DNA of 64,000 nucleotides from Rhizobium sp. 2MFCol3.1 (GTDB taxonomy: Bacteria; Pseudomonadota; Alphaproteobacteria; Rhizobiales; Rhizobiaceae): positions 124,001 through 188,000 of the forward strand of contig NZ_KB898356.1 of assembly GCF_000377565.1 (NCBI RefSeq). The letters run 5' to 3'. The notes below the pieces were generated by a model. It was not told the DNA's origin and made no database searches. It saw only the letters and a list, made by a program, of their open reading frames with translations. Positions within the stretch are counted from its first letter, which is position 1. Every line of letters begins with the position of its first letter. Below, piece after piece: positions 34,879-45,239 of this stretch. A program made the position numbers and the translations under genes.

Positions 34879-35381
34879 GTGCGCTCTCCCCAGTTGCGTT
34901 GCGGGCCGTGCCTCAGACCCCTCATGACACGGCCCGCCCAATCCAAACGCGACCGCCATCACGTTTCAGGACGATCGCACTCATATGCGACATCAATGCG
35001 TCGCGGTATCGCGAATTCTGGGGATGTGGCCGTTTGGCGCATCACTTTACGGTGCGCATGAGAGCTCAAAATCGTGAGAGCGAATTATGTTCTGACGCGC
35101 AATATTTTCCGCTGGCTGCATTCTTGTTGTCAGGTTCAGTTCCCAAGTTTTTTTATCGGAAATATCTGAGAAGCTCTTGTGAACTACTTGTTAGCGCGGC
35201 TTTTGCGAAATTCTACGCAAGTGCCGTAAGAACAACTCCCGAGTTGTGCCATTTTCATCAGATTTAGCTAATCACATCCATACTTTATTAACCGCGAATT
35301 TCTTAGTTTGGCACCCATAGGCTGTAAGAATCAGTCGTAACGCTCTTCGTTTTAATTCAAGGTTTTATTTAGAGGCCTTTT

Positions 35382-37166
35382 ATGTCGTCGTTGCTTACCA
35401 ACGTGTCAGCCGTCGCTGCGCTTCAGACACTTCGCTCCATCAACTCAGGGATGCAAGACACCCAAAACCACGTCGCCACCGGCCTGCGTGTCGCCACGGC
35501 GGCCGACAACGCGGCTTACTGGTCGATCGCCACGACCATGCGCTCGGACCGGTCGGCCGTGTCGGCCGTGCATGATGCGTTGGGCCTTGCCGCTGCCAAG
35601 ATCGACACCGCCTATGCGGGGCTGGATTCCGTCGTAGAGGTGCTCGGTCGGTTTAAGGCCAAGCTCGTGGCGGCTGCGGAGGACGGTGTGGACAAGACGA
35701 AAATCCAGGACGAGCTCGATCAACTGAAGCAACAGGTCCTGGGTATTTCGAAGTCGGCAACCTTCAGTGGGCAGAATTGGCTCAGCGCCGACGTCGAGGA
35801 TATAAAGGACCCCGAGCTTGATGTCGTAAACGTACCGACGGCTTTTGTACGTTCGGCTTCCGGCGATGTGTCGGTAACCACCGGCGAGGTCCATCTTGGC
35901 GAGATAGCGCTCTTTAACAGCAACGGTGGCGGGCTTCTGGAGGCCGATTCGCGCAAGATGCGAACGCTTGGCGGCATCAGGGACTACGACACCTACATGG
36001 ACAATGACGGTCTGATCTGGATGGATACGACCAACACCAACCACGGCGTTGCCGGCGACGTCAAATTCTATTTCGATGGCCCGATAACCTTTGATGACCC
36101 GGCGGACCAGATCTCATTCAAGGTGACCGTTGACGCCGACAATCCCGCCAACGTCGATGCGCCGTTGAATGCCGGTACGACAAAACAAGTGACCATCAAT
36201 CGAGCGACGGTCGACGGCTACAAAGCCAGCCTCAACGGTGTGATTTCAACCTACACCGATTACATGGGTGTGATCGGACATGCTCTGAGCCAAGAGAATG
36301 TCGACGCCGTGGCGCACGGATACACTGTCTGGAGTTCCCCCCTGCAACGTTACATTCCCGAAGTCGATGCGATAGGGATCCAGACCACGGAACGCTCCGG
36401 CCTCGCTGGTTCATATGTCGAAATTAGCGATTTCACCGAAAACGTTGGATCAGGTGGGCTGGGCAACAGTTTCGACTGGGGTACTCGCGGTTCCTGGGAT
36501 GATTTGAATTTTGAACCGTTCACGCTCTACAAGGATGGTGAAAATCCAGCTGGTGTCGAGGTGAGCTTTTCGTTCGGCGTCAACGGTGCCGCGCGCAAGA
36601 GCTATTCATTCGATCGAGCCTATGTGAACGAACTGCTAGGCAAGGATACCGGCAAGGTCGAGACTGCGGATGAGATGGTGACACTGCTCCAATCGCTGAT
36701 GAGCAGCGATTGGCCCGACGTGATCATCGAGAACACAGGCGGCAACACGATATCCGTCCGCTCAGACAAAGACGTCGATCGCCTAGCCGGTTACAAGACA
36801 GCCATTGGCTTTACCAACATCTCCGTGAGCATTGAGCCACTGCCCGACCTGAACTTCATGGACATCGATATCGCATCAAACCCGGATATGGTCGGCGTGT
36901 ATACCAGCTACATCGAAATTGTGACGCGCGATATCACTTCGGCGGCGTCGGTCCTCGGATCGTTGCAGAAGGGTATCGAGATGCAAACCGACTTTGCCAG
37001 CAGGTTCATGGATAGTATAGATAGCGGCGTTGGTCGGCTGGTTGACGCGGACATGGAAGAAGAATCCTCGCGGTTGTCCGCCCTTCAGACGCAACAGCAG
37101 CTATCCATTCAAGTCTTGTCTATCGCGAATGCAACGCCAAGCTTCATTCAAAGCCTGTTTCGCTAA
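35382..37166 (+). CDS. large orphan flagellin
   Basis: 594 residues. The conserved N-terminal D0/D1 helices (LLTNVSAVAALQTLRSINSGMQDTQNHVATGLRVATAADNAAYWSIA) and the C-terminal D0 end (RLSALQTQQQLSIQVLSIANATPSFIQSLFR) are intact, so it should be exported and polymerise. The variable centre, roughly residues 135-500, is far longer than in the usual 300-400-residue rhizobial flagellins. It is not in a flagellar cluster, and its codons and flanks are AT-richer than neighbours. It may be an accessory or surface-altered filament subunit; transfer is possible. Confidence 0.87.
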   Translation: MSSLLTNVSAVAALQTLRSINSGMQDTQNHVATGLRVATAADNAAYWSIATTMRSDRSAVSAVHDALGLAAAKIDTAYAGLDSVVEVLGRFKAKLVAAAEDGVDKTKIQDELDQLKQQVLGISKSATFSGQNWLSADVEDIKDPELDVVNVPTAFVRSASGDVSVTTGEVHLGEIALFNSNGGGLLEADSRKMRTLGGIRDYDTYMDNDGLIWMDTTNTNHGVAGDVKFYFDGPITFDDPADQISFKVTVDADNPANVDAPLNAGTTKQVTINRATVDGYKASLNGVISTYTDYMGVIGHALSQENVDAVAHGYTVWSSPLQRYIPEVDAIGIQTTERSGLAGSYVEISDFTENVGSGGLGNSFDWGTRGSWDDLNFEPFTLYKDGENPAGVEVSFSFGVNGAARKSYSFDRAYVNELLGKDTGKVETADEMVTLLQSLMSSDWPDVIIENTGGNTISVRSDKDVDRLAGYKTAIGFTNISVSIEPLPDLNFMDIDIASNPDMVGVYTSYIEIVTRDITSAASVLGSLQKGIEMQTDFASRFMDSIDSGVGRLVDADMEEESSRLSALQTQQQLSIQVLSIANATPSFIQSLFR

Positions 37167-37358
37167 ATAATTAGCCGGCTATTCCTTCCGACCTAAGGCA
37201 TAGCCATTTGGCTCGTCAGCTTCCTCCGCTATGATCTCGGATATACTGATCTCGAACGGATAACACCGCAAACCAATGGCAACCCGTGTGGAACGGGCTT
37301 GTCATCTATGTCACAGGACTGATCTGTAATATCTATCTGACGTTGGCATAGAGAAAAA

Positions 37359-37434
37359 TGGTGCCGCTTGCAGGACTCGAACCTGCGACCCCATCATTAC
37401 GAATGATGTGCTCTACCACCTGAGCTAAAGCGGC
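37359..37434 (-). tRNA. tRNA-Thr (anticodon CGU)
   Basis: A full cloverleaf reads on the minus strand: acceptor GCCGCTT/AAGCGGC, D arm with TAGCTCAGGTGGTAGAG, anticodon loop TTCGTAA (anticodon CGT, reading ACG), T arm with GGTTCGAGTCC, and an encoded CCA end. It follows the flagellin gene and no integration repeat was seen beside it. Confidence 0.95.
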
Positions 37435-37565
37435 AATCCGGCGGGTGATTTGTGTTCGGCCCGCGATTTGCATGGCGCTGATACAGGCATTGCCGGAAGA
37501 TTTCAAGCGCCCTGTCACGTCTTTGGCAAAAAAGAACGCGGCTGTGGAAACATGCCCCGCGCCGT

Positions 37566-38537
37566 TCAAGCCGGCGAGGGGAGCGCCAGTCGGCCGCGCG
37601 CCGCGTCATATTCCTTTTTCATGCGGTCCACGAGCGCCTCGACGGGTTCGACGGCCTTGATGGCACCGATGCCCTGGCCGCTGCCCCATATGTCCTTCCA
37701 GGCCTTGGCGCCGCCCACGGCCTGTTCGAAATCCATCTTCGAGGCGTCGGCGACCGGCAGGTTGTCGGGGTCGAGGCCAACGGCCTTGACTGAAGGTTTC
37801 AGGTAGTTGCCGGCGACGCCGGTGAAGTAGTTGGAATAGACGATATCGCCGGATGCGCCTTCGACGATCGCCTGCTTGTAGGCGTCGGAGGCGCGCGCCT
37901 CGTCGGTGGCGATGAAGGGGCTTCCGATATAGGCCATGTCGGCGCCCATCGCCTGCGCCGCCAGGATCGCGCCGCCATTGGCGATCGCGCCGGCAAGCAG
38001 AAGCGGGCCGTCGAACCATTCGCGGATCTCCTGCACCAGCGCGAACGGCGAGAGCGTTCCCGCATGGCCGCCGGCACCCGCCGCCACCGCGATCAACCCG
38101 TCGGCGCCCTTGCGGATCGCCGAGTTGGCGTGCCGGTTGTTGATCACGTCATGCAGCACGATGCCGCCATAGGAATGCACGGCGGCGTTCACCTCGGGCA
38201 CCGCGCCGAGCGAGGAGATGACGATCGGCACCTTGTATTTGACACAGAGCATCAGGTCGTGCTCCAGCCGCTTGTTCGACGTGTGGACGATCTGGTTGAC
38301 GGCGAAGGGTGCGGCCGGCCGGTCCGGATTGGCGGCGTCGTACGCTGCGAGATCCTCGGTCATCATCGCAAGCCATTCGTCGAGCTGGCTCTCCGGCCGC
38401 GCGTTGAGCGCCGGGAACGCGCCGATCACGCCCGCCTTGCACTGCGCCAGCGTCAGCGCCGGGTGCGAAATGATGAACAGCGGAGAGGCCACCACGGGCA
38501 GTCTGAGGTTTCGCGTCAGGATCGAGGGCAGGGCCAT
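37566..38537 (-). CDS. nitronate monooxygenase (2-nitropropane dioxygenase family)
   Basis: 323 residues of an FMN-dependent TIM barrel. Typical are RLPVVASPLFIISHPAL at the start, APFAVNQIVHTSN, VISSLGAVPEVNAAVHSYGG, and the FMN phosphate site AAGAGGHAGTLSPFALVQEI near residue 150. It oxidises alkyl nitronates; many members have other, unknown substrates. A TTGACGTT...AACGTCAA repeat lies 17 bases before the start and resembles the palindrome upstream of fadD, suggesting shared control by a lipid-catabolism regulator. Confidence 0.9.
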   Translation of the reverse strand: MALPSILTRNLRLPVVASPLFIISHPALTLAQCKAGVIGAFPALNARPESQLDEWLAMMTEDLAAYDAANPDRPAAPFAVNQIVHTSNKRLEHDLMLCVKYKVPIVISSLGAVPEVNAAVHSYGGIVLHDVINNRHANSAIRKGADGLIAVAAGAGGHAGTLSPFALVQEIREWFDGPLLLAGAIANGGAILAAQAMGADMAYIGSPFIATDEARASDAYKQAIVEGASGDIVYSNYFTGVAGNYLKPSVKAVGLDPDNLPVADASKMDFEQAVGGAKAWKDIWGSGQGIGAIKAVEPVEALVDRMKKEYDAARGRLALPSPA

Positions 38538-38553
38538 GGGTCACCGTGAAGAA

Positions 38554-38575
38554 TTGACGTTTACGAAAACGTCAA
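38554..38575. promoter_or_regulatory. fatty-acid-regulon-like inverted repeat before the nitronate monooxygenase gene
   Basis: TTGACGTT and AACGTCAA arms are separated by six bases (TACGAA). The half-sites equal those of the palindrome at 16896-16911, but the spacing differs. Confidence 0.5.
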
Positions 38576-38783
38576 TGTGATAGCAGAGAGTTTTCGCCAG
38601 GAAAAGACCGTGTCGCGGTTCCGCCAACATCGGTTGCTCTATAAAAAGGCCTGCCTTTCGGTATTATCCCCTATTGAACGGGCGCCGTCGGCAGCCTCAG
38701 CCTTGCGGTTTGCGGCCTCAGCCGCTACCGCAGTTGCATATTGTTAAGCATATGACGCCTGTCATCAGCACGAAGGACCGGAC

Positions 38784-39971
38784 GTGAGCGGATTAGAAAC
38801 GGCTATCAGAACGGCGCTAGACAATGCCGATCGCGACAATCCCGAAGTCCGAGCCAAGATCTATCAATCCGCGCGCCAGGCGCTGGAAGCCGGCCTGCGC
38901 AAGCAGGACGTCACCGATACCAACGCGATTGCCCATCATCGCCACCGCCTGGAAACGACGATCCACATGATCGAGGCGGAGGAGCGACAGCGCCTTCACC
39001 CGCGCCAGGGGCCGCCCGAAGTGCCGGTGCCGCCGGTGGTCGATATCCCGCCACCACCACCGCCTCGCGCGCCTGACGATTTCGACAGCCCCACCATCGG
39101 CGGCGAAACGCGCGCGCCGGCGCCTGACGTCATGGTTGCCGACAATCGCTACGAAGAGGACTCCGGCCTCGGTGGCCTGCATGCCGGCGATGCCGATCAT
39201 CTGGCGGCCGCTCCCGAACCCTTCGTGGCCGAGAAAAAGCCGGCCAACATGGATTTCCGGCCCGAGCGCGCCGTCGCCCGGCGCAAGCCGCGCAAGTTCT
39301 TCTCGCGTCTGCTCGTCTGGTGCGTCCTGCTCGCCTTCATCGGCATGGGCGCCTGGTGGGCGCACACATCAGGCCTGCTGATGACGGCGGCCGAGCGCGA
39401 TACCAGCGTCGCCAATCCGCCCGCCACGACCGCGCCGGAGGATTTCAACGGCGCGAGTGACAATCACACGGCCGACAGCGACGCCAGCCAGGCGCCGGTC
39501 ATCGATCCGCAGAATTCCTTCTCCGCCGCCTGGCTCGAAATCTTCAAGCCGTCGGATGCCAACAAGATCGTCAAAGGTCCGCAGTCGCGCGTCGAGAGCA
39601 TTGCCGAAAACGATGGTCCGGCGGTCCGCCTCACCTCGCAAAGCGCCGGCGCCGATGGTAATGTCGGAATTACGGTTCCGCCCGATATCCTGCAGCAACT
39701 CGCCGGCAAATCCTCGACGATCGCCGTCACTTTGCAATCGACCTCCGATGAGCCCACGCAGATCACCGTCGAATGCGATTTCCAGTCGCTCGGCGATTGC
39801 GCCCGTCACCGCTTCACGGTCAACCGCGAGAAGTCGGACGTTCTCCTGCAGGTTCGCTTCGATCGCTCGCTCGCGCCGACCTCGGCCGGCACGCTTTTGA
39901 TCAACAGCGACGTGGACGGCAAGGCGAGGGGCATCAACCTCTACGCCGTGCGCATCCTGCCCGGCCAATAA
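38784..39971 (+). CDS. membrane protein of unknown function with N-terminal cytoplasmic domain
   Basis: 395 residues. Residues 1-70 are helical and charged (GLETAIRTALDNADRDNPEVRAKIYQSARQALEAGL). A Pro-rich linker follows (PPVVDIPPPPPPRAP), then an acidic stretch, one membrane helix near residue 175-195 (LLVWCVLLAFIGMGAWWA), and a C-terminal beta-rich domain, presumably periplasmic, with two Cys (VECDFQSLGDCARHRF). I do not recognise a family. It is monocistronic, convergent with ppk2. An ancillary cell-envelope role is possible but unsupported. Confidence 0.75.
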   Translation: MSGLETAIRTALDNADRDNPEVRAKIYQSARQALEAGLRKQDVTDTNAIAHHRHRLETTIHMIEAEERQRLHPRQGPPEVPVPPVVDIPPPPPPRAPDDFDSPTIGGETRAPAPDVMVADNRYEEDSGLGGLHAGDADHLAAAPEPFVAEKKPANMDFRPERAVARRKPRKFFSRLLVWCVLLAFIGMGAWWAHTSGLLMTAAERDTSVANPPATTAPEDFNGASDNHTADSDASQAPVIDPQNSFSAAWLEIFKPSDANKIVKGPQSRVESIAENDGPAVRLTSQSAGADGNVGITVPPDILQQLAGKSSTIAVTLQSTSDEPTQITVECDFQSLGDCARHRFTVNREKSDVLLQVRFDRSLAPTSAGTLLINSDVDGKARGINLYAVRILPGQ

Positions 39972-40011
39972 GGCGGTCGGCAGCCCGCTCAGTTAGTACG
40001 CTTGGCCACGA

Positions 40012-40893
40012 TCACTTCAGGAACTTCGGCCCCTGGCCGATGATCTTGTCGTCGAGCTTGCCGATAGCGTCCTTGTCCTTGCCGTCGTAATCGATGGTCT
40101 TCAGTATGTGGCGGATTAGGTTCAATCGGGCGCGGCGCTTGTCGTTGGCGTGCACCACGGTCCAGGGCGCGAATTCCGTGTGCGTTTCCTTCAGCATCCG
40201 GTCGCGCTTTTCACTGTAGTCGTCCCACTTGGTCAGCGCCGCGATATCCATCGACGACAGCTTCCACACCTTTCGGGGATCATGGCGGCGGTCATGAAAC
40301 CGCTTCAGCTGCATCTCGCGGCCGATATCCAGGTAGAACTTGAAGAAGAAGATGCCCTCGTGGCTGATCACCTTCTCGATCTGCGGCGCCTGCGCGAGAA
40401 AATCCTCATATTGCTTCGGCGTGCAGAAGCCCATGATCGGCTCGACGCCGGCGCGGTTGTACCAGGAGCGGTCGAAGAGCACGAACTCGCCCGCCGTCGG
40501 AAACTGCGCGATGTAGCGCTGGAAATACCATTGCCCGGCCTCGCGGTCGGTGGGCTTGGTCAGCGCCACCACGCGTGCAAGGCGAGGGTTCATGTGCGCG
40601 GAAGACGCGGAAATCGCGCCGCCCTTGCCGGCGGCGTCGCGGCCTTCGAACAGCGCCATCACGCGCTTGCCGGTCGCCTGCAGCCAGAACTGCACCTTCA
40701 CCAGCTCGATCTGAAGCGCCTTCAGCTCTTCAAGATACTCTTCTTCCTTGAGCTTCTTGTTATAGGGAAAGTCGCCCGATTTCAGCGCCTCCTCGTCCAC
40801 CCAGTCGGGCAGCACCGGATCGTCCACGTCGAAGACGCGCTTCTTGCCCCTGATATCCAGTTCGACTGCTCTGCTTTCGACGTCTTCCGACAT
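40012..40893 (-). CDS. ppk2: polyphosphate kinase 2
   Basis: 293 residues. PPK2 transfers phosphate between polyphosphate and nucleoside diphosphates or monophosphates. Motifs: Walker A in [13 protein letters not shown] near residue 75, Walker B in [14 protein letters not shown], and the lid with [15 protein letters not shown]. The start at 40893 follows GAGGAGG. It stands next to phoR and the pst operon, as in other rhizobia, consistent with a joint role in phosphate storage and starvation. It is divergent from phoR across 140 bases. Confidence 0.93.
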   Translation of the reverse strand: MSEDVESRAVELDIRGKKRVFDVDDPVLPDWVDEEALKSGDFPYNKKLKEEEYLEELKALQIELVKVQFWLQATGKRVMALFEGRDAAGKGGAISASSAHMNPRLARVVALTKPTDREAGQWYFQRYIAQFPTAGEFVLFDRSWYNRAGVEPIMGFCTPKQYEDFLAQAPQIEKVISHEGIFFFKFYLDIGREMQLKRFHDRRHDPRKVWKLSSMDIAALTKWDDYSEKRDRMLKETHTEFAPWTVVHANDKRRARLNLIRHILKTIDYDGKDKDAIGKLDDKIIGQGPKFLK

Positions 40894-41033
40894 GGCGATC
40901 CTCCTCGGTATGTGCGTAGCCGCCAAGGCGAACATATTTCCTTTTGAAAATCAAACCTCTCGTCATCGGTAAAAATTATGTGCGCAGTCGGGGTGCATTG
41001 TCGGTTTGCTGGCGGCATCGGTAAAATTCTGTC

Positions 41034-42371
41034 ATGAAAGAGCGCTATCAGGCGAAGTTTGATAGCCAACGAAGAACGAATCGACGTCGCGAGGGGCACT
41101 TGGAACAGCAAACGCCATGGACGGCCAAACTGGCGGCGAAGCTCCGTCGGGAGAGCTTCGTGCTTCTCGTCGCACTGGCGATTGCCTTCATTGCGGTGAC
41201 CGCTGGCATGAACGGCTGGGGCGTGCTCGGCTTGCTGGCGATCATGCTGCTTGCCATCATGTGTTCGTCCGAGCCGCGCCCCCGGGTCGCCTCGTCCCCG
41301 CCGGCGTCCGAGATCGAAGAGCCGGCCGCGCGCAGTCTTCTGCCCGAGGTGTCGGCGACGCTTTCGGCGCTCGACATTCCCGTCATGGTGCTGGCTGGCG
41401 ATGCTTCCGTGCTGTTTCAGAACCGCGCCGCTGAAAAAGCCTTCGGAGAGATGGTCATCGGTGCGCATATCTCGGCGCGCCTTCGCTCGCCAGGCATTCT
41501 CGACATGGTTCGCGAAACCATCGTCACCAACGCGCCGAACCAGATCGAGCACTCCGAACGCCTGCCGTCAGAGCGCGTCTATATTGTCCGCAGCTCGCCG
41601 GTCGAGCTCGGCGCCGTCGGCGGTGCCAACCATGGCGCAAGCGAGCGCCTGTTTGTCCTGTCCTTCCGCGACATATCGGAAGTGCGCCGCATCGATCGCA
41701 TGCGCTCGGATTTCGTGGCCAACGCCAGCCACGAGCTGCGCACGCCGCTCGCTTCGTTGCGCGGCTTCATCGAAACCATCCAGGGGCCGGCGAAAAGCGA
41801 TTTCAAGGCGCAGGAACGCTTCCTCGGCATCATGTTCGACCAGACCACGCGCATGAGCCGCTTGGTCGACGACCTCTTGTCCCTGTCACGTCTGGAGTTG
41901 AAGTCGCATATCGCGCCGGATGAGAAGGTGGATCTCGTCCCTCTGCTCGGCCATGTCCGGGATGCGCTTCTGCCTCTTGCCAATGATGTCGGCGTCGATA
42001 TCCAGCTGCACCTGCCGGAAGGCCGAGCCGAGGTGGCGGGCGATCGCGACGAGCTTGTCCAGGTGTTTGAAAACCTGATCGAAAACGCCTGCAAGTATGG
42101 CCAGGAAGGCAAACTAGTTGAGGTCTTCCTGAAGAATGGCCCCAGCGGACCCGTCGAGGTCACCGTCGTCGACAAGGGGCCGGGTATCCCGGCCGAACAC
42201 GTGCCACGCCTGACGGAGCGCTTCTATCGCGTCAGCATCGAGGATAGCCGCTCCAAGAAGGGCACCGGCCTTGGGCTTGCCATCGTCAAGCACATCCTCA
42301 CGCGCCACCGCGCCCGCCTGATCGTCAAGTCCGAGGTCGGCAAGGGAACGAGCTTTACCGTCCGGTTTTGA
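41034..42371 (+). CDS. phoR: phosphate-regulon sensor histidine kinase
   Basis: 445 residues. Two hydrophobic helices near residues 42-76 anchor it in the inner membrane. A PAS-like domain (LDIPVMVLAGDASVLFQNRAAEKAFG) follows, then HisKA with the phosphorylated His in NASHELRTPLASLRG near residue 233, and a HATPase domain with FENLIENACKYG, DKGPGIPAEH and GTGLGLAIVKH. It phosphorylates PhoB, encoded 5.8 kb downstream. The start codon is uncertain because no clear ribosome site precedes it; an internal TTG near 41100 is an alternative. Confidence 0.93.
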   Translation: MKERYQAKFDSQRRTNRRREGHLEQQTPWTAKLAAKLRRESFVLLVALAIAFIAVTAGMNGWGVLGLLAIMLLAIMCSSEPRPRVASSPPASEIEEPAARSLLPEVSATLSALDIPVMVLAGDASVLFQNRAAEKAFGEMVIGAHISARLRSPGILDMVRETIVTNAPNQIEHSERLPSERVYIVRSSPVELGAVGGANHGASERLFVLSFRDISEVRRIDRMRSDFVANASHELRTPLASLRGFIETIQGPAKSDFKAQERFLGIMFDQTTRMSRLVDDLLSLSRLELKSHIAPDEKVDLVPLLGHVRDALLPLANDVGVDIQLHLPEGRAEVAGDRDELVQVFENLIENACKYGQEGKLVEVFLKNGPSGPVEVTVVDKGPGIPAEHVPRLTERFYRVSIEDSRSKKGTGLGLAIVKHILTRHRARLIVKSEVGKGTSFTVRF

Positions 42372-42432
42372 CATAAAAGGCCGTCCGGTCTTTGTGGGTC
42401 ATGATTTTATCTATGAATTTCAATTGCATAGA

Positions 42433-42476
42433 CTGTCATAAATGTTTCACTGAACTGACATAAAAGCTCTTGTCAT
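42433..42476 (+). promoter_or_regulatory. PHO box region upstream of pstS
   Basis: CTGTCATAAATGTTTCAC (42433-42450) and CTGACATAAAAGCTCT (42455-42470), followed by TTGTCAT, repeat the CTGTCAT-type half-site at about 11- and 22-base spacing on the same strand. This is the arrangement bound by PhoB. It lies 95-135 bases before the pstS start. Confidence 0.8.
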
Positions 42477-42569
42477 CAGAGGCTAAAGAATGCGTGCCGC
42501 TGACAGAGACGGCACCGTCAAAGGGCCGTTCAGGCCCCACCCAGACAGTTATAAGCCCGGGAGACTATT

Positions 42570-43604
42570 ATGAACGCTTTTAAACTCACGGTCGCTGCAC
42601 TTGCTGCTTCCGCCGCTTTCGCAGGCGCGGCTGTTGCTCGCGACCAGGTCCAGGTCAGTGGTTCGTCCACCGTTCTGCCTTACGCCAAGATCGTTGCCGA
42701 AACCTTCGGCGAAACCTTCAAGGACTTCAAGACGCCGGTCGTTGAATCCGGTGGTACGGGCGCTGGCCTCAAGGAATTCTGCAAGGGCGTAGGCCCTGAT
42801 ACGATCGACGTTGCCAACGCTTCGCGTCCGATCAACGCCAAGGAACTGGAAGCCTGCAAGACCGCTGGCGTTACCGACATCCAGGAAGTCAAGATCGGCT
42901 ACGACGGCATCGTCTTCGCAACCGACTCGTCCAACCCTGACGTCGCTTACGAGCCGGCCGACCTCTACAAGGCTCTCGCTGCTCAGGTTGTTGTCGACGG
43001 CAAGCTCGTCGCAAACCCCTACAAGAAGTGGTCTGAAGTCAACTCGAAGCTCCCGGCTGTTGATATCGCTGCCTACATCCCAGGCGAAAAGCACGGCACC
43101 CGCGAAGTGTTCGAACTGAACGTTCTCGCTGCTGGCTGCAAGGATAGCGGCGCCCTCGACGTGATCTCCAAGGAAATCGCTGACAAGGCTGCCCAGAGCA
43201 AGGCTTGCGTTGCAGTTCGTAAGGACGGCGCTGCAGTCGACATCGACGGCGACTATCCGGAAACGCTGGCACGCATCGCTGCCAACAAGACCGGCGTTGG
43301 CGTATTCGGCCTCTCCTTCTACGAAAACAACGCTGACAAGCTGAAGGTCGCTACCGTCAAGGGTATCGTTCCGAACCCGGAAACGATCGCTGACGGCACC
43401 TATCCGGTTTCCCGTCCGCTGTTCTTCTACGTGAAGAAGGCTCACCTGGGCGTTATCCCGGGCCTGAAGGAATACGTAAACTTCTTCGTATCCGACCAGA
43501 TGGTTGGCCCTGACAGCCCGCTCGTCGAGTACGGCCTGGTTGCTGCTCCGGACGCTGAGCGCGAAGCGACCCGCAAGGCAGTCGAAGACGGCAAGACCAT
43601 GTAA
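42570..43604 (+). CDS. pstS: periplasmic phosphate-binding protein
   Basis: 344 residues. A signal peptide (MNAFKLTVAALAASAAFAGAAVA) is followed by VQVSGSSTVLPYAKIVAETF and SGGTGAGLKEFCKG, which hold the Ser/Thr phosphate ligands. Codon choice is unusually restricted (GCT, GGC, AAG), as in highly expressed genes. It captures phosphate for PstCAB. GGGAGACTATT precedes the start, and a 10-bp hairpin follows the stop, which can raise PstS levels over the rest of the operon. Confidence 0.96.
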   Translation: MNAFKLTVAALAASAAFAGAAVARDQVQVSGSSTVLPYAKIVAETFGETFKDFKTPVVESGGTGAGLKEFCKGVGPDTIDVANASRPINAKELEACKTAGVTDIQEVKIGYDGIVFATDSSNPDVAYEPADLYKALAAQVVVDGKLVANPYKKWSEVNSKLPAVDIAAYIPGEKHGTREVFELNVLAAGCKDSGALDVISKEIADKAAQSKACVAVRKDGAAVDIDGDYPETLARIAANKTGVGVFGLSFYENNADKLKVATVKGIVPNPETIADGTYPVSRPLFFYVKKAHLGVIPGLKEYVNFFVSDQMVGPDSPLVEYGLVAAPDAEREATRKAVEDGKTM

Positions 43605-43612
43605 TAAACTTT

Positions 43613-43641
43613 GCCGGCGCGATCCAAAGGGTCGCGCCGGC
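43613..43641 (+). promoter_or_regulatory. hairpin between pstS and pstC
   Basis: GCCGGCGCGA and TCGCGCCGGC make a perfect 10-bp stem with a 9-base loop, nine bases after the stop codon. No T-run follows. It is probably an mRNA-stabilising or partial-termination element. Confidence 0.65.
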
Positions 43642-43757
43642 ATCGCCTTTGTCCGCTCTAAGGGGGCGGTGAAGCTGAACTACTCCATGATTGGAAGCCG
43701 AGATGGCCGAAGCGCCGTTTCGCTCTTGGGGGCCGAGGGCCTGGGGGACCTTAACGA

Positions 43758-45235
<1,478 letters not shown>

Positions 45236-45239
<4 letters not shown>

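Larger units (their letters stand above)
34526..35381. other. 856-base region between gntR and flagellin, one small gene on the minus strand
   Basis: It holds a minus-strand terminator (34549-34572), a 38-codon frame (34762-34878), a 9-bp hairpin at 34902-34936, and from about 35040 an AT-rich stretch that must contain the flagellin promoter. The remaining bases show no recognised RNA or protein gene. Confidence 0.6.

Noticed and set aside
35300-35345. TTGGCACCCATAGGCTG upstream of flagellin as a sigma-54 promoter
   Set aside because: The -24 part (TGGCAC) fits, but the expected TTGC near -12 is absent, so it was not called.
37333-37569. 78-codon minus-strand frame over tRNA-Thr
   Set aside because: Its VVEHIIRNDGVAGSSPASG segment is simply the translation of the tRNA sequence; no ribosome site.
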